Below are positions 23,118-34,771 of a DNA stretch of 64,000 nt, piece by piece. How positions within the stretch are numbered: position 1 is the first letter of the stretch; every line of letters begins with the position of its first letter. Position numbers and translations under genes: made by a program. The notes under the pieces were generated by a model. It had not been told where the DNA came from. It saw only the letters and a list, made by a program, of their open reading frames with translations, and did not search any database. The DNA lies in the NCBI GenBank assembly GCA_025602915.1, contig JAHLJZ010000054.1:1-64000 (forward strand). Direction: 5' to 3'. The stretch comes from Paraphysoderma sedebokerense. Taxonomy: Eukaryota > Blastocladiomycota > Physodermatomycetes > Physodermatales > Physodermataceae.

Positions 23118-23895
23118 ATGGGATGGAGGATAGGAGAGTGAATGGGAGAGGAAATAAATGGAAAGGGGTTTTTATGTTTTTGTTGTTGCGAATAAAAAGG
23201 AGCGCGGATGAGGGGAGAATTGGAGCGAAGCAAATGTCCAAATGGATAAACCTCGGAATGCAATTCCTCGTCTGATTTTTAAATTCAATTTGGATTGACT
23301 AGCACATACTCACAGCGAAAAAGAATATGAGTGTCACTCTGGAAATGCTTTATTTACTCATTTATTTATACTATATGTGGCAACTTTCTCGCATAAACTA
23401 GTAATTATACTCATCGGAGTCCAGAATTTGTCCATCGAAGTAGAAGACACTTTCTTTATCTTATGCTCTCGTGTCTCGCGTTCTTTGGGTGTTGGATTTT
23501 CAGAGCTCACGGATATGCGTTTTAATATCTGCCCAAACTCTACTTATGTACAGGCATACTTCCAGTATTTGCAAGTTGCAGCAGTTTTTCATTTTTATCT
23601 CATGCTTTCACTGAGTACCTTCAAAAGCTGGACAGATAGCTGGCTGGGATTTTATGAATTGGGAATGACACCCCCTTAATGCATAGAAACAATAGAAAAG
23701 TTTATTGAAAGCTCGATTTAGTGCAGCAAAAGATGCCCCCTCTCTCGATGAAACAGTGGTTTCGTGATATAAAACTAAGCGAATAATATAAATCTGAGCT
23801 GTATTAATCTAACTTCTAGCATCACGTGAAAATTGCCCTGGTGATTGACCTGGGAATAAACATATCCGCGATGACTGCCATCCGAATTGTAAGTG
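23118..23895. other. Divergent intergenic region, G-alpha / BCS1
   Basis: Holds both 5' regions. An open frame at 23377-23679 has a plausible length but no domain, signal or conserved feature. I call no gene. Confidence 0.4.
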
Positions 23896-25486
23896 ATGGA
23901 CGCAGTAGGTACAGTTATCTCATCTAATCCGTATTTTTCGGCCGGTATTGGCCTTCTAGCAACCGGCACTGCTGCTGCTTTTCTGCGGAAAGGTGTGCTA
24001 CAGGGATCTCAATTACTGCGACGACGTTTACTAGTCACGTTAGAAATACCGAGTAAAGACAAAAGCTATCATTGGGTATTAAATTGGTTGAGCAAAGTAC
24101 AGGACAACGCAGGGAATGCAAGTAATGCCGTTAAATCTAGTGTATCGGGTAAATCCACCTCGAAGAAGCAAGGTGCTGATGGAAAGTTGGTTCAGTGGAT
24201 GAATAGTGTTCGGAGTAATCAATTGAGCGTGGAAACTACTTTTCGGCAAATCGATAATGGCGCAAGTGTCACTGAGTTTAACCTCGTTCCCGGACTTGGA
24301 AACCATTGGATGAAGTATCAAGGTGCATGGATGATGGTAGAGTTTCTGCGGTCTTTGATTCTACTCAATTAAGTGGTGCCTTATTGGAGCTTACCTGATA
24401 TCTGCAAAATTTAAAGATATATCGACAGCGAGACACTAAACTTATCGATCTTCACAGCGGCACTCCATGGGAAACAATAACAATTACTACACTTCGTCGA
24501 GATCAACCACTTCTCCATACGCTTTTGGAGGATGCGAAATCGTACGCCATTCAATCCCAGGTTGGCAAGACAGTAGTATATACGAGCTATGGACCAGAAT
24601 GGAGACCTTTTGGTCAACCACGAAAGAAAAGGCCATTAGGAAGCGTTGTACTTGATAATGGAGTGTCAGATTACATCTTGGATGATGTGAAACGATTTAT
24701 TAATAACTGGAAATGGTATAATGAGAGAGGTATTGTCTCCATTCACTTTACTTTCACTTTGTGCTTTAGTTGTATCCGTACTGACATCATAATCGATCAC
24801 AGGTATTCCATACCGACGTGGCTATTTATTACATGGTCCGCCCGGCAGCGGAAAATCAAGTTTCATTCAGGCGTTGGCCGGTGAATTGGAATATAATATC
24901 TGTGTATTGAATTTGTCGGAACGCGGACTTACAGATGATAGGTTAAATCATTTATTAACCAATATGCCCATGCGAAGTTTTATGCTGTTGGAAGACGTCG
25001 ATGCTGCATTCAACAAGAGGACGCAGAGCGATGAAAAAGGGTAGCTATACTTCTCTCGTTCGAGCTGCGTGTTGACCACACTTGCTGGATACTGTAATTG
25101 ACACCTCTGGATGATTTAGGTATTCTTCGTCCGTTACTTTTTCAGGTCTCCTTAATGCTCTGGACGGCGTTGCCGCGGCCGAAGAAAGAATCATATTCAT
25201 GACAACCAATCACCTCGACCGTCTCGATCCGGCGCTTATCCGACCAGGCCGTGTAGATGTGAAGCAAAAGATAGACTACGCCACCGACTACCAAATAAAA
25301 GAAATGTTTTTGAGATTTTACGAAGGAGAAAAAGAGTTGGCTGAGGAATTTGTTAAAAGGGTTAGAAATGTTGATAATGGAGACGAAATCAGTACGGCTG
25401 GTTTACAAGGGCATTTTGTATTTTGGAGAGATTCTCCCAAATCAGCAGTGGCGAATGCGGAACAAGCTGTGAACATTGGCCGGTAG
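23896..25486 (+). CDS. BCS1: Mitochondrial AAA chaperone Bcs1 (4 exons, 452 aa)
   Basis: Translocates the folded Rieske iron-sulfur protein across the inner membrane for complex III. Exons 23896-24336, 24417-24729, 24803-25040 and 25120-25486 give 452 residues (yeast 456). The N-terminus has one TM segment ([15 protein letters not shown]) and the internal Arg-rich signal ([11 protein letters not shown]). The BCS1_N domain follows with [18 protein letters not shown]. The AAA domain has Walker [10 protein letters not shown], Walker [23 protein letters not shown], the sensor [12 protein letters not shown] and RPGRVD. The ATG after an in-frame GTG is taken as start. Confidence 0.96.
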
Positions 25487-26695
25487 ATAACTGAATTAGA
25501 ATTTAGTTTTATGTATATACTCTGCGCATACTCTAGTGTAATTATAATCACAATACCGAGGAGCAAAGTCGAATAAATTAAAGCCTGAACTTGAATAACA
25601 ATAATACAGACTCGTCTTGTCTTATCATCCTTATTTCTACAAGGTTCCGTGGATGTAAATTATGCTTCATGCCTATCAAGTTGTATTCCTGGCAGTGATT
25701 GTTTTTTCGGCTGTTTCCGCCGTCAGCAGTAGCCCTTCAGTTAGCAGTGACGTAATTGTCTCCGAGACGCCCAAGACAGGGTCACAGATGCGCTGTTGAT
25801 CGCCCGACACAACCTCTCAATCAAACCCAACGAGTGGCTCACAAGTATTTTTTGTGCAAATCAGTAGCAATGACGTGTCGGCAAAGTCAATATCCAACAA
25901 AGGAAAGTTTGGCATTTTGAAACAGACAAGACAAAAGGACAAAAGGGAGAGTGGTGTATGGCAGAAAGGCTGCTTGTATATTAAGAATAAATACCCCCGC
26001 CCACACCTTTTCTTGGCTTTCGAGTGGTTCGGTTGAACAAAGTACATATTAAGTACGTCCACCCATTTCGTGGGGACGCAAATTAACGATATACAAAGAA
26101 CGCAAGAAGCGGTTGTAGGGTTTAAAGAAGGTAATGATTTCCATTTGTATCACTTTTCCTACTTATTATCCTAGATACCTGTTGGAGCGGCAATGTCGCA
26201 CACAATCACCTGACGTTCCTCTGGGAGGGCCGGGACCACCAGTATTAAAGAAATCATCTGACGGAACATTTCATCTACCCGCTGATCCACGAATTATAAC
26301 TCCTGCAACCCCACTCTCTTTTTTAAACACAGAGAACATCAAGGTCGACTGTCGAAAAGAGTAAACTGGAGTTGAAAATATCGACAGACGACATCGCACA
26401 ACAGCCCGCGTCGTCCGTCCAAGCCTCCAGAGCGGCCTCACTGCGCAGCCAATTTTTCAACTTTCAACGCCGCATCACAATCACGATCATTGCCGTGTCG
26501 AAACTCCCGCCGCACGTTGAAAAGATTTCAAAACAGAGTTGAAGAAGGAACTTAAAATCCTCCATTCCAAAACCTAGTCAATTGTACCTGAAGAGAAGTA
26601 TCAAAGCAAGAACTACCCTTCCCATCATTGTTCGACGTCTTGGAACTACTCAAACCCCGCAGTTGGAACAACGAGCCAAATATATTATCCATATC
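25487..26695. other. 1.2 kb without a firm gene
   Basis: Holds a possible short secreted peptide (25662-25799) and an open Pro-rich stretch (about 26168-26364) that could be an exon, but I could not join it in phase to any upstream exon. The last ~200 bp are probably the promoter and 5' UTR of the next gene. Confidence 0.35.
25662..25799 (+). CDS. Possible small secreted peptide (45 aa)
   Basis: The open frame starts MLHAYQVVFLAVIVFSAVSA, a good signal peptide with an AVSA-type cleavage site, and continues into a Ser/Val/Thr-rich tail ending in QMRC. Nothing else supports it. It could be the first exon of a longer gene, or chance. No family recognised. Confidence 0.3.
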   Translation: MLHAYQVVFLAVIVFSAVSAVSSSPSVSSDVIVSETPKTGSQMRC

Positions 26696-27301
26696 ATGCC
26701 TACGTCCTCGATCTCCAGTCCACTCCAATCTCTACCGAATCCTCAATCCCTCCCAACACCATCGAAATTAACAGAACCGCTCATATTTTCAACCTCTCAT
26801 AACAATTCCAAGAAGCCGGAAGGACCAACAATAGTCCTTTCCCCAAGACCTTCAAGGAGGATGCATTTCCCGTTTTTGCAGGCCGCATGTGCACCTTCAT
26901 CGTCATCCTCCACTAGTGCATCATTTCTACCTACTCCAGAATTATCATCCTCGGCGTCTAATTCAAGAGAAGAGTTCTCTATTAACCCATTCGATTCCAC
27001 AATCCTGCATCATCCAGCATTCTCGGATTCGCACAATCAATCGCCAAATCACCAATTCCTTCAATCAGGGGGATCTAACGACTATCAGTGTACGTCAACC
27101 CAGCTAGTGAATGGTAGCAACTTATTCAATCGGCCAATAGATGATTCCACATCATCGGGGCCACACGAGAATCTTACTGGAACGGAAAACCATATACGAA
27201 GTAGGGAATTGGATTGTGCGCTTTTGAATCAAGAGTATCATCAATGTGGAAGGTTTCAGGTACATGTAATGACGGTGCAGAATAGGCGAAGGAGAGGTTG
27301 A
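26696..27301 (+). CDS. Hypothetical Ser/Pro-rich disordered protein (201 aa)
   Basis: Open frame with a first ATG giving 201 residues; the frame is open for 114 nt before it without an ATG. The product is rich in Ser, Pro, Asn and Thr (SSSSSTSASFLPTPELSSSA) and almost wholly disordered, with one basic patch SPRPSRRMHFPF. The C-terminus is short and basic (QNRRRRG). Base usage and open length support coding, but I recognise no domain. It may be a regulatory or docking protein, and an intron at the 3' side is possible. Confidence 0.5.
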   Translation: MPTSSISSPLQSLPNPQSLPTPSKLTEPLIFSTSHNNSKKPEGPTIVLSPRPSRRMHFPFLQAACAPSSSSSTSASFLPTPELSSSASNSREEFSINPFDSTILHHPAFSDSHNQSPNHQFLQSGGSNDYQCTSTQLVNGSNLFNRPIDDSTSSGPHENLTGTENHIRSRELDCALLNQEYHQCGRFQVHVMTVQNRRRRG

Positions 27302-27638
27302 TGAGTCATTGAAACCTCAAATAGCATGATAAACTGAGGTGCGGTTTAACCAGAGCGAGCGTGGAATGTAAAGTCACTTAATTGTATCATCATAATTTGA
27401 AAATGTTAATACGGCGTGGTTCCTATGGTTGTTATTTTTGTACAATGTAAATATAGCGGAAAAACAGTTGGAAATACCCGAATAAAACCTCGATTTTGGA
27501 AAAGATTCGAGTCATCGTACTGACATTGAAGAACCATCACGTGTTTCAAGTGGCAGCGATAAATTTTTCTCCAAGGATAGATTGTGGACAAAAATACACG
27601 GCAGTTAATCGTATACATTACCCAAATACAATCGCATA
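27302..27638. other. Intergenic upstream of FARSB
   Basis: Holds the 3' end of the disordered-protein gene and the PheRS-beta promoter. No other feature seen. Confidence 0.4.
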
Positions 27639-30151
27639 ATGCCTACAGTAAACGTTGATCAAGAATACCTCTTCTCAGTATTGGGCAGAAAATACTGTAT
27701 GTTAACTATTTGTTCGTTATGTTGATCGTATTGTGTCATTAACCTGTCGCCTCTGATGTTAATTGAAAAATCCTACTCATGTTGTTACTCCTGTTAGCGA
27801 CCGAAGAATTTCGAGAATTATGTTTCGAATTCGGTATTGAATTGGAAGAAGATGTATGGTTTCTGCCGCTCTTGTCCTAATGTTTTCGATTTTTGTTGTG
27901 GCGATGTTTTCGTCAATGTTTAGTTTCCATGGCACATTAAGCATATCATTTAATTCATGCTTTATTCTATTATTTTCTATTCATTGCACCGACATGAATT
28001 GATCGATCAATTAATTACTCTATAGACTTCCGAATTAGCTATGGCCATTGAACAAATTGGGGAAGCCGCCGCGAAGGCCCAGGGTCTCTCAGATCGACCC
28101 CTTTATAAAATTGATATCCCCGCCAATCGGTATAGCAGATCTTGATAATATCTATGTTAGCCAAGATTTTTTTCTGAATTTACCTCCACATGTCTAGATA
28201 CGATCTGCTCTGTCCCGAAGGAATCGCTCGTGCCTTGAAAATCTTTCAAGGAAAAACGCAACCCCCCATGTATAAGATTTCTCCAGCAGCGAAGGGATCA
28301 CTGGAAAGGATTCAAATCAAGAAAGAGGTATGAACTTTGCGAATGATTGTCCTGAAGTAATTGCGACTCACAATTCGATTTATGAAAGACTTCGCCTCTA
28401 CGTCCCCATATTGTCGGCGCCATACTTCGCAACATCACTTTTACCGAAGATTCGTATAATAGTTTCATTGATCTTCAAGAAAAGCTCCACAACAATATCT
28501 GCCGTAAACGAACACTCGTAGCTATCGGCACCCACGATTACGATACTATCAAAGGACCTTTCACTTATGAGGCCCTTCCACCTGCTGATATCAAATTCAA
28601 GCCGCTTAATCAAACTCAAGTGATGGACGGCAATCAACTCATGCAATTTTATGAAGCCGACAAACGATTATCGAAATTTTTGCCAATCATTCGTGATTCT
28701 CCTGTTTATCCAGTTGTCTTGGATGCCAATAGAGTTGTTTGCTCGTTACCGCCGATCATCAACGGTGAACATTCAAAGATATCGTTGAAAACGAAGAATG
28801 TATTTATTGAATGTACGGCAACCGACTTGACGAAGGCCAAAATTGTTTTGAACACCATTATTGCTAATTTTTCAGAGTATTGCGGTGACAAGTACGCGTA
28901 CGTCTTATCACTTGCTTGTTTTTGTGGTAGAAGTAGTGCTTTCGCCTTTGCTAATCTCTACACTATCTTTCAGTGTGGAACAAGTTGAAGTGGTTTATCC
29001 CGATGGATCTAAACATGTTTATCCCGATGTCGCTCCGCGCGTCATGAAGGCCAACATTAATTACATCACATCATGCGTTGGTGCAAAACTGTCGAACGAC
29101 GAAGTTGTTTCATATCTTAATCGAATGTCTCTCGATGCGTCAGTCGACGCCGATCAGAAACACCTAACGGTTAAAGTTCCCATTACAAGATCTGACATTC
29201 TTCATGAATGTGATATCATGGAAGATGTAGCTATAGCATATGGATATAACAAAATTCCGAGAACAGTTCCCAAGACGAACACTATTGGTGCTCCTTTACC
29301 AATTAACAAACTGAGTGACTTATTGAGAAGAGAGATGGCCTTGGCCGGATTCTCCGAAGTATTACCACTGATCTTGGTTCGTCGATAATATGTTTTCCAT
29401 TCGGCCATTACTATAATAACTCATTTTCGACTTCCTCAGTGCTCTCATGACGAAAACTTCGCCAATTTGCGCCTCAAAGACGACAACAACACAGCAGTGA
29501 AACTTGCCAACCCCAAGACCGCAGAATATCAAGTCGTCCGGACATCGTTGTTACCTGGCATCCTAAAAACAACTCAGTGGAACAAAAAGCATTCATTGCC
29601 AATTAAAATTTTTGAAGTTAGCGATGTAGTCTTCAAAGATGACAAGTTAGAACGAAGAGCAAGAAATGAACGACACCTTTGCGCTTTGTATTGTAATAAG
29701 ATGAGTGGATTTGAGGTTGGTTATCAGATTAGACACTGCGCAATACAATGCGTGACTAAGTAATGTCCTTGCCGCTTGGTTTCTTGTCAATAGGTCATCC
29801 ATGGTCTTCTAGATCGATTGATGGCTATGCTTAACATTTCTCGTGTCGCTCGAGGCGAAACTGGTGGTTACTACATTAGTGAATCAGAACGTATGCAACT
29901 TTATCTCCTCTTTCTTTTCATTTTGATACTTTCATCGCCGCCAGTATCTAACGCAGGGTCATTTATGATGACATCTAATCGGTACATCAAACGTATCAGA
30001 CCCCACCTATTTCCCAGGTCGCCGTGCTGCAATATATTATAATAACCGTGTGGTCGGCAATTTTGGAATTTTACACCCAGAAGTATTAGAGAAATTTGAA
30101 ATTGTGTACCCTTGTAGTGCTATTGAGTTGAACGTTGAGCCGTTCTTGTAA
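27639..30151 (+). CDS. FRS1: Cytosolic phenylalanyl-tRNA synthetase beta subunit (9 exons, 592 aa)
   Basis: Beta chain of the alpha2-beta2 PheRS. Exons 27639-27696, 27798-27853, 28026-28129, 28198-28327, 28389-28891, 28974-29376, 29440-29715, 29794-29890 and 30000-30151 splice to 592 residues (yeast Frs1 has 595). Order: [19 protein letters not shown] start, [20 protein letters not shown]3/B4 editing domain ([16 protein letters not shown]), B5 domain with [20 protein letters not shown], and the catalytic-like core domain with the C-terminal [21 protein letters not shown]. No anomaly. Confidence 0.96.
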
Positions 30152-30427
30152 ACGATTAATCTGCGTACTTGATAGAGGAAGTAAGTGACAGCTACTGGAG
30201 TGGACAAGGACGAAGCGAGATGAACGGAAAAAATAAAGTTGTATGAATTAGATTCGACGGCATTTTATTCCTTGACGCTGACTGGTTCCAACTGAGCACC
30301 TAATGTGGTGGCGTTATGCAACAGCATTCTTCATTAACAGTTCACATCAAACACCAAAATTCAAAATAACATTACTACAACTGTCTACAGATATTAATTG
30401 TTTTGCCCTTCAATAAACATTGTAATT

Positions 30428-32367
30428 TTATGCCCTGTTTTCGGCGCCCAAACCATTAATTAATTTTCTGTCTTCATTCCCAAAATTCGCCCCACTTTGA
30501 CTACTCGAACCTAAATCCGAATTCAACCCTAACCCTTTTCTTTTTTCTAATACATTCTTGATGAAGAATTCACCGGCCTTATAACTACTCCTCACCAGCG
30601 GACCACTAGCAACATACAGGAATCCCAATCTTTTGGCCTCATTTTCCCATTCTTTAAATTCATCCGGATGAACGTAACGATCTACTTTCATATGCTTCTT
30701 CGTAGGACGCATGTATTGTCCCAATGTTACAACATCGACATTTTCAGATCTCAAATCTTTCAAAGCTTGGAGAATTTCAGCATAAGTTTCACCACATCCT
30801 AACATAATTGAAGATTTTGTGATCAAGTGAGGATTGGACTTTTTGGCGTGCGATAATACGGAAAGAGACTGTCGATATGTTGCTCGACGATCGCGAACAA
30901 ATGGGGTAAGTGATTCAACGGTTTCGATGTTGTGGGCGTATACATCTAGACCTGATTTTGCGACATGTGCGACAGAGGGTAGGTGTCCTTGGTAGTCTCC
31001 TGTTAAACATTCTACTAGAATTTGCGGAGCCCTTGAATGGTAAGTTTACAGGGTGAGAATTCCGAAATAGTAATTAGGGAAGATGGACCGCCCAAGAACA
31101 ATCAGAAACCTACTTTTGCTTTATCAGTTGAACCGTCGAAGCGAAATGGGCAGCTCCACCGTCCGCCAGGTCTTTCCAATTTTATTTGAAATCAATGAAG
31201 AGGAACGGAGAGGCAAGGAAATCACATTATCAGTTATCAACGACAAATCGCCAAAACCGAACAAAAGGAAGCCAGAAACAAATAATAATTCTTACCATCT
31301 CTGTCTACACTAGTCAAAACTACATAGTCCAGACCCCACCTAGATATTGCTTCTGCTGTATTTTCGGGTTCCATAGGATCCAGAGGTTTGGGTTTTCGAT
31401 TTGTTTTGACCGAACAGAAGCGACAGCCTCGGGTACATTCGTCACCCATGAGCTAGAAAAAATCGTATGAATATCGCTTGTAGGGAAAACATTGATATAT
31501 ACTTAATCTCACCATGATGGTTGCTGTTGCAGTTTGATGTTCACCTCCGCCCCAACAGTCCCCAATGTTCGGGCACTTCGCTTCTTCGCAGACCTGTTTA
31601 GAGATGAGTAGAAAGTGGAGTATAAGGTCAGCGTCCACAATACATAGAAAAAAAGAATAAATGAATGATGAATGAACGCATAAACGTACAGTATGAAGAT
31701 TTAAACCTCGCAAATCTCTTTTTATTTTAGCGTAGTTCTTGCCTACTGGGATATCTGTCTTCAACCATTCTGGAAGTCTGACGCTGTATGGCAAGAAAAA
31801 CAGATTTGGTCAACCTATTCTTACATGTCTACCCTAACATCATCCGCTCTCTGACTACTATATCATCGGAACGAATCAACGTACTGATTTTTTCTCCTAA
31901 GCATAGCGCCAGTCAATGGTGTATCCTGATCAAGCCCTTTCGGTGGAGTATTGAGCTGCAAGGATTCCTCAATAGACAACGTATCTTCAGATGTCGATCC
32001 TCCAACAAAGTCTCCTAACAGCGGCCCTTCTTGTAATCTTTTAGAGAACTCTTTCAGCTTAGACGATCGTTCCGGAGAAGGTGACTCGGTCTGCGATATT
32101 TTGCGGCCAGTGATCTGGTTTGAAGGTAATTTAATCGGATAATGTATAATAGTACCGTTTTAATACAGTAATTTCAAATACATGACAATTAATAACAAAT
32201 AAAATAAGTCAGAGTCAAGTAATGTCAGGGCCAACTTAACAAGCTTGAAAAATGGATTATGTGAGACGTACGATTGACCCTTGAAGAACCACATTACTAG
32301 CATATCTGACAGATGCCAGGCGGAGGGACGGCGAGATAAAATATGCTGCAGATGAGAGAGGGAGCAT
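30428..32367 (-). CDS. LIP5: Mitochondrial lipoyl synthase, radical SAM
   Basis: Inserts two sulfurs into octanoyl groups on 2-oxoacid dehydrogenase subunits. The start at 32365-32367 gives a mitochondrial presequence ([20 protein letters not shown]) in exon 32272-32367, then ITGRKISQ in the next exon. Conserved parts: [15 protein letters not shown], the auxiliary cluster motif [25 protein letters not shown], the radical [23 protein letters not shown] and [14 protein letters not shown]. The terminal [10 protein letters not shown] holds the Ser that binds the sacrificed cluster. About seven exons, not all boundaries traced. A long Ser/Glu-rich stretch after the presequence is longer than in the human enzyme. 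Its divergent neighbour is Qng1. Confidence 0.95.
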
Positions 32368-32674
32368 TGATATCTGGTTGGTAGTAATTTAGGTGGGTGG
32401 AAAATTTATCGGCCGAAAAATTTGTTTCAAGATTAAGGCGAAGTATTAATAAAATATCAGTTGCGAAAAGCTACTTTCTGTCAGATAAGACAGATTCTAA
32501 ACAGACGGAGGCCGATATTCCTTCTTCGCTCACTGGCTGATGGATGAATTTTGGAAAGAGATGATTCCGGCGAGGGCGCTGATTAAGGAGAGCGATTCAG
32601 ATCACGCAGAAGAACTTTCATCGTCTAAAAATCGTATCATTTTATTGAGTTATGTGCCTTATCTATAATTAAAA
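32368..32674. promoter_or_regulatory. Divergent promoter region, lipoyl synthase / Qng1
   Basis: 307 bp separate the two start codons, so this is a compact shared upstream region. No factor site or TATA box is evident. Confidence 0.45.
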
Positions 32675-34449
32675 ATGGCAAATCGAGTAATTGAAAGTGC
32701 TGAATTCATACACCAGGTAAATATAATTTGTTCTACGATATCAATACCTGTAGTCTATCGGATAAAGAATGTCGAGTCCGTCGATTACATTGGTTTATTT
32801 ACATTATTTATTGTTACCAACAACTAAACACAACAGAATAGCCAAGATGTCTCAATTCCGGCGCAAGGTATCGAATCGGCTGCTATAAAAGTAAGAAATG
32901 TGAAGCTCATTTGTGCCAGCTGCAAGTTGTGCTCACGATACGATACTTTCAGATCCTTCAGGAAATGATATCGCAGAAATACGACCCCTCGAAATGGAAA
33001 GATAACGAATTACATCCCAAAGAGAATACTGAGGCGACAGTCAATTGGTAAGAATTAAAATTTTTGATATGACATCTCTAATTATTATTCGACTGGTCTA
33101 AGAATTAACGTCGATTGTAATACTTACATTGTCCCTAGGATCTTCTTCCTCGATCTGATGAATTTTAGCTTCTTCTCCGATAACGATATTCCGTATGCAG
33201 TGTCGTACACAGGGAAAAAGTACACAGGATACTGGTCTTTGTGTGCTGCTATCAACCGAGGTAATCACCTAAATATTTTTGCACTTCGATCTTCCGCTCG
33301 CTAAAAACCGTTGATGTTAAATTCAGCTTTAGACGAGGGAGTCCCAATAACGTCACCACAGTACATGTGTAGTGCCAGTGAGGAAGAACTAGAAAATGTA
33401 TTTCGATCCGATACTTCGACTAAAATATCATTTCTCCAAGAAAGGATATCTGCAATTAAGCACGCAGGGAAGGTGCTTTGCGAGGTTAACTTTCCGGCTT
33501 ACATTTTACCTAAGATCCGAGATGGACAGACCAAGTTTTCTAACATAAGCAATTCAGAAATTCGATGGCTCATTCGTTAATTGCATCAAGCAAACAAACA
33601 AAAGCTGTCAACGGTTAATTGACACAGTAGTCGAGAATTTCCCAACTTTCAGAGACGAGTACGAGTTCTGCGATCGAAAAGGTAGAGGCCATATTGTGAG
33701 GGCGTTCTACATTCACTTCCCCAGCTTGCTAACTATTTATGTGATTTCTCTTTCTTTCAAATATAGTCTATATTTATAAACGGGTCCAGATATTGGTCGC
33801 GGATTTGTGGTGAGTTAGGAACTTGGTTCAGTTTTGACACAGGTTGACCGCAATATATTCATTAAATTATGTCGGATATGCTTTGTTATCTATAGGGCAT
33901 GTTTTGAAGGACAATCATACGGGGGATTCCATGATATTGCAACAATTACTATGTTTGCTGACTACCGCGGTATCTGTCTTCTTTTCTTATATTGTCATTA
34001 CGCTTCACATTGACATATTCATACATTCCATAGTCCCTCAAGCCCTTCTTCATTTCAACCTCCTGTCGTACTCCCCTACTCTCTATACGCACCTCACCTC
34101 CCACACTCCTATTCCGGCCGGACACCCTTACGAAATAGAGATACGAGGAAACTCCATATGGAGTATTGAGCTGGTCAAAAACCGTATGATAAAGCTGATT
34201 GAGAATGGTGACATACAAGGTGTGAAAAAGGAAGAATTGAATGCCATCTTGATTGATTTCTTTGTATGGTTTGTGTCTGACTTCCTCCTTTTCTGTTATT
34301 CATTGGCGAAACTGTTCTGAGAGAGGGATGGCATATGTGAAATCTAACGCATTATTTATTTGCTTACCCTACGTAGGGATTACGCGAAAAGACATTCAGA
34401 GGAATTAGAGAAGATCCCAATTCATAGAACGAGGACAATGTTTTATTAG
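32675..34449 (+). CDS. QNG1: Queuosine 5'-phosphate N-glycosylase, DUF2419 (10 exons, 339 aa)
   Basis: Releases queuine from queuosine-5'-phosphate so that it can be reused for tRNA wobble modification. Exons 32675-32716, 32837-32890, 32953-33047, 33139-33260, 33327-33484, 33558-33681, 33767-33809, 33896-33969, 34034-34268 and 34377-34449 give 339 residues (human 341). Family blocks: TVNWIFFLDLMNFSFFSD, GYWSLCAAINRALDEG, FDGSFVNCIKQTNKSC, YKRVQILVADLWACFEG, IATITMFADYRVPQALLHF, IEIRGNSIWSIELV and the C-terminal IPIHRTRTMFY. The catalytic Asp is expected in the FxxDxxNFSFWxD region. This implies that the organism salvages queuine. Confidence 0.93.
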
Positions 34450-34771
34450 TCCGCATGATTATCAATTGTGCTGATTCCAGTAGCATTAGCTTTGTCAAGC
34501 GACTGTATCGAAATTCTTAATGCAATCAACTCTAAATTGTGTAGTTGTGTAAAATATGCTGTTGATAAAACTAATGCGTTATCTAAATGTGCTCCAAATG
34601 ATATGTTGCATATCGGAAGATATCTAATCAGGGTAGAGACGGAAAACCTCTTCTTTTATTCAGCTAACCCCACCATCCTCGGACATGGCTTGTTTTGATG
34701 GTCATCCAATTTCCTACTCTTCCCATCATTAAGTGAGTCACACCCAATCCTACTGTCACCCGAGCACAATT
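34450..34771. other. Convergent 3' ends
   Basis: Between the stops of Qng1 and Rpn7. No gene recognised. Confidence 0.4.

Noticed and set aside
23377-23679. 100-residue open frame in the G-alpha/BCS1 intergenic region
   Set aside because: No signal, domain or codon pattern; lies in a divergent promoter region.
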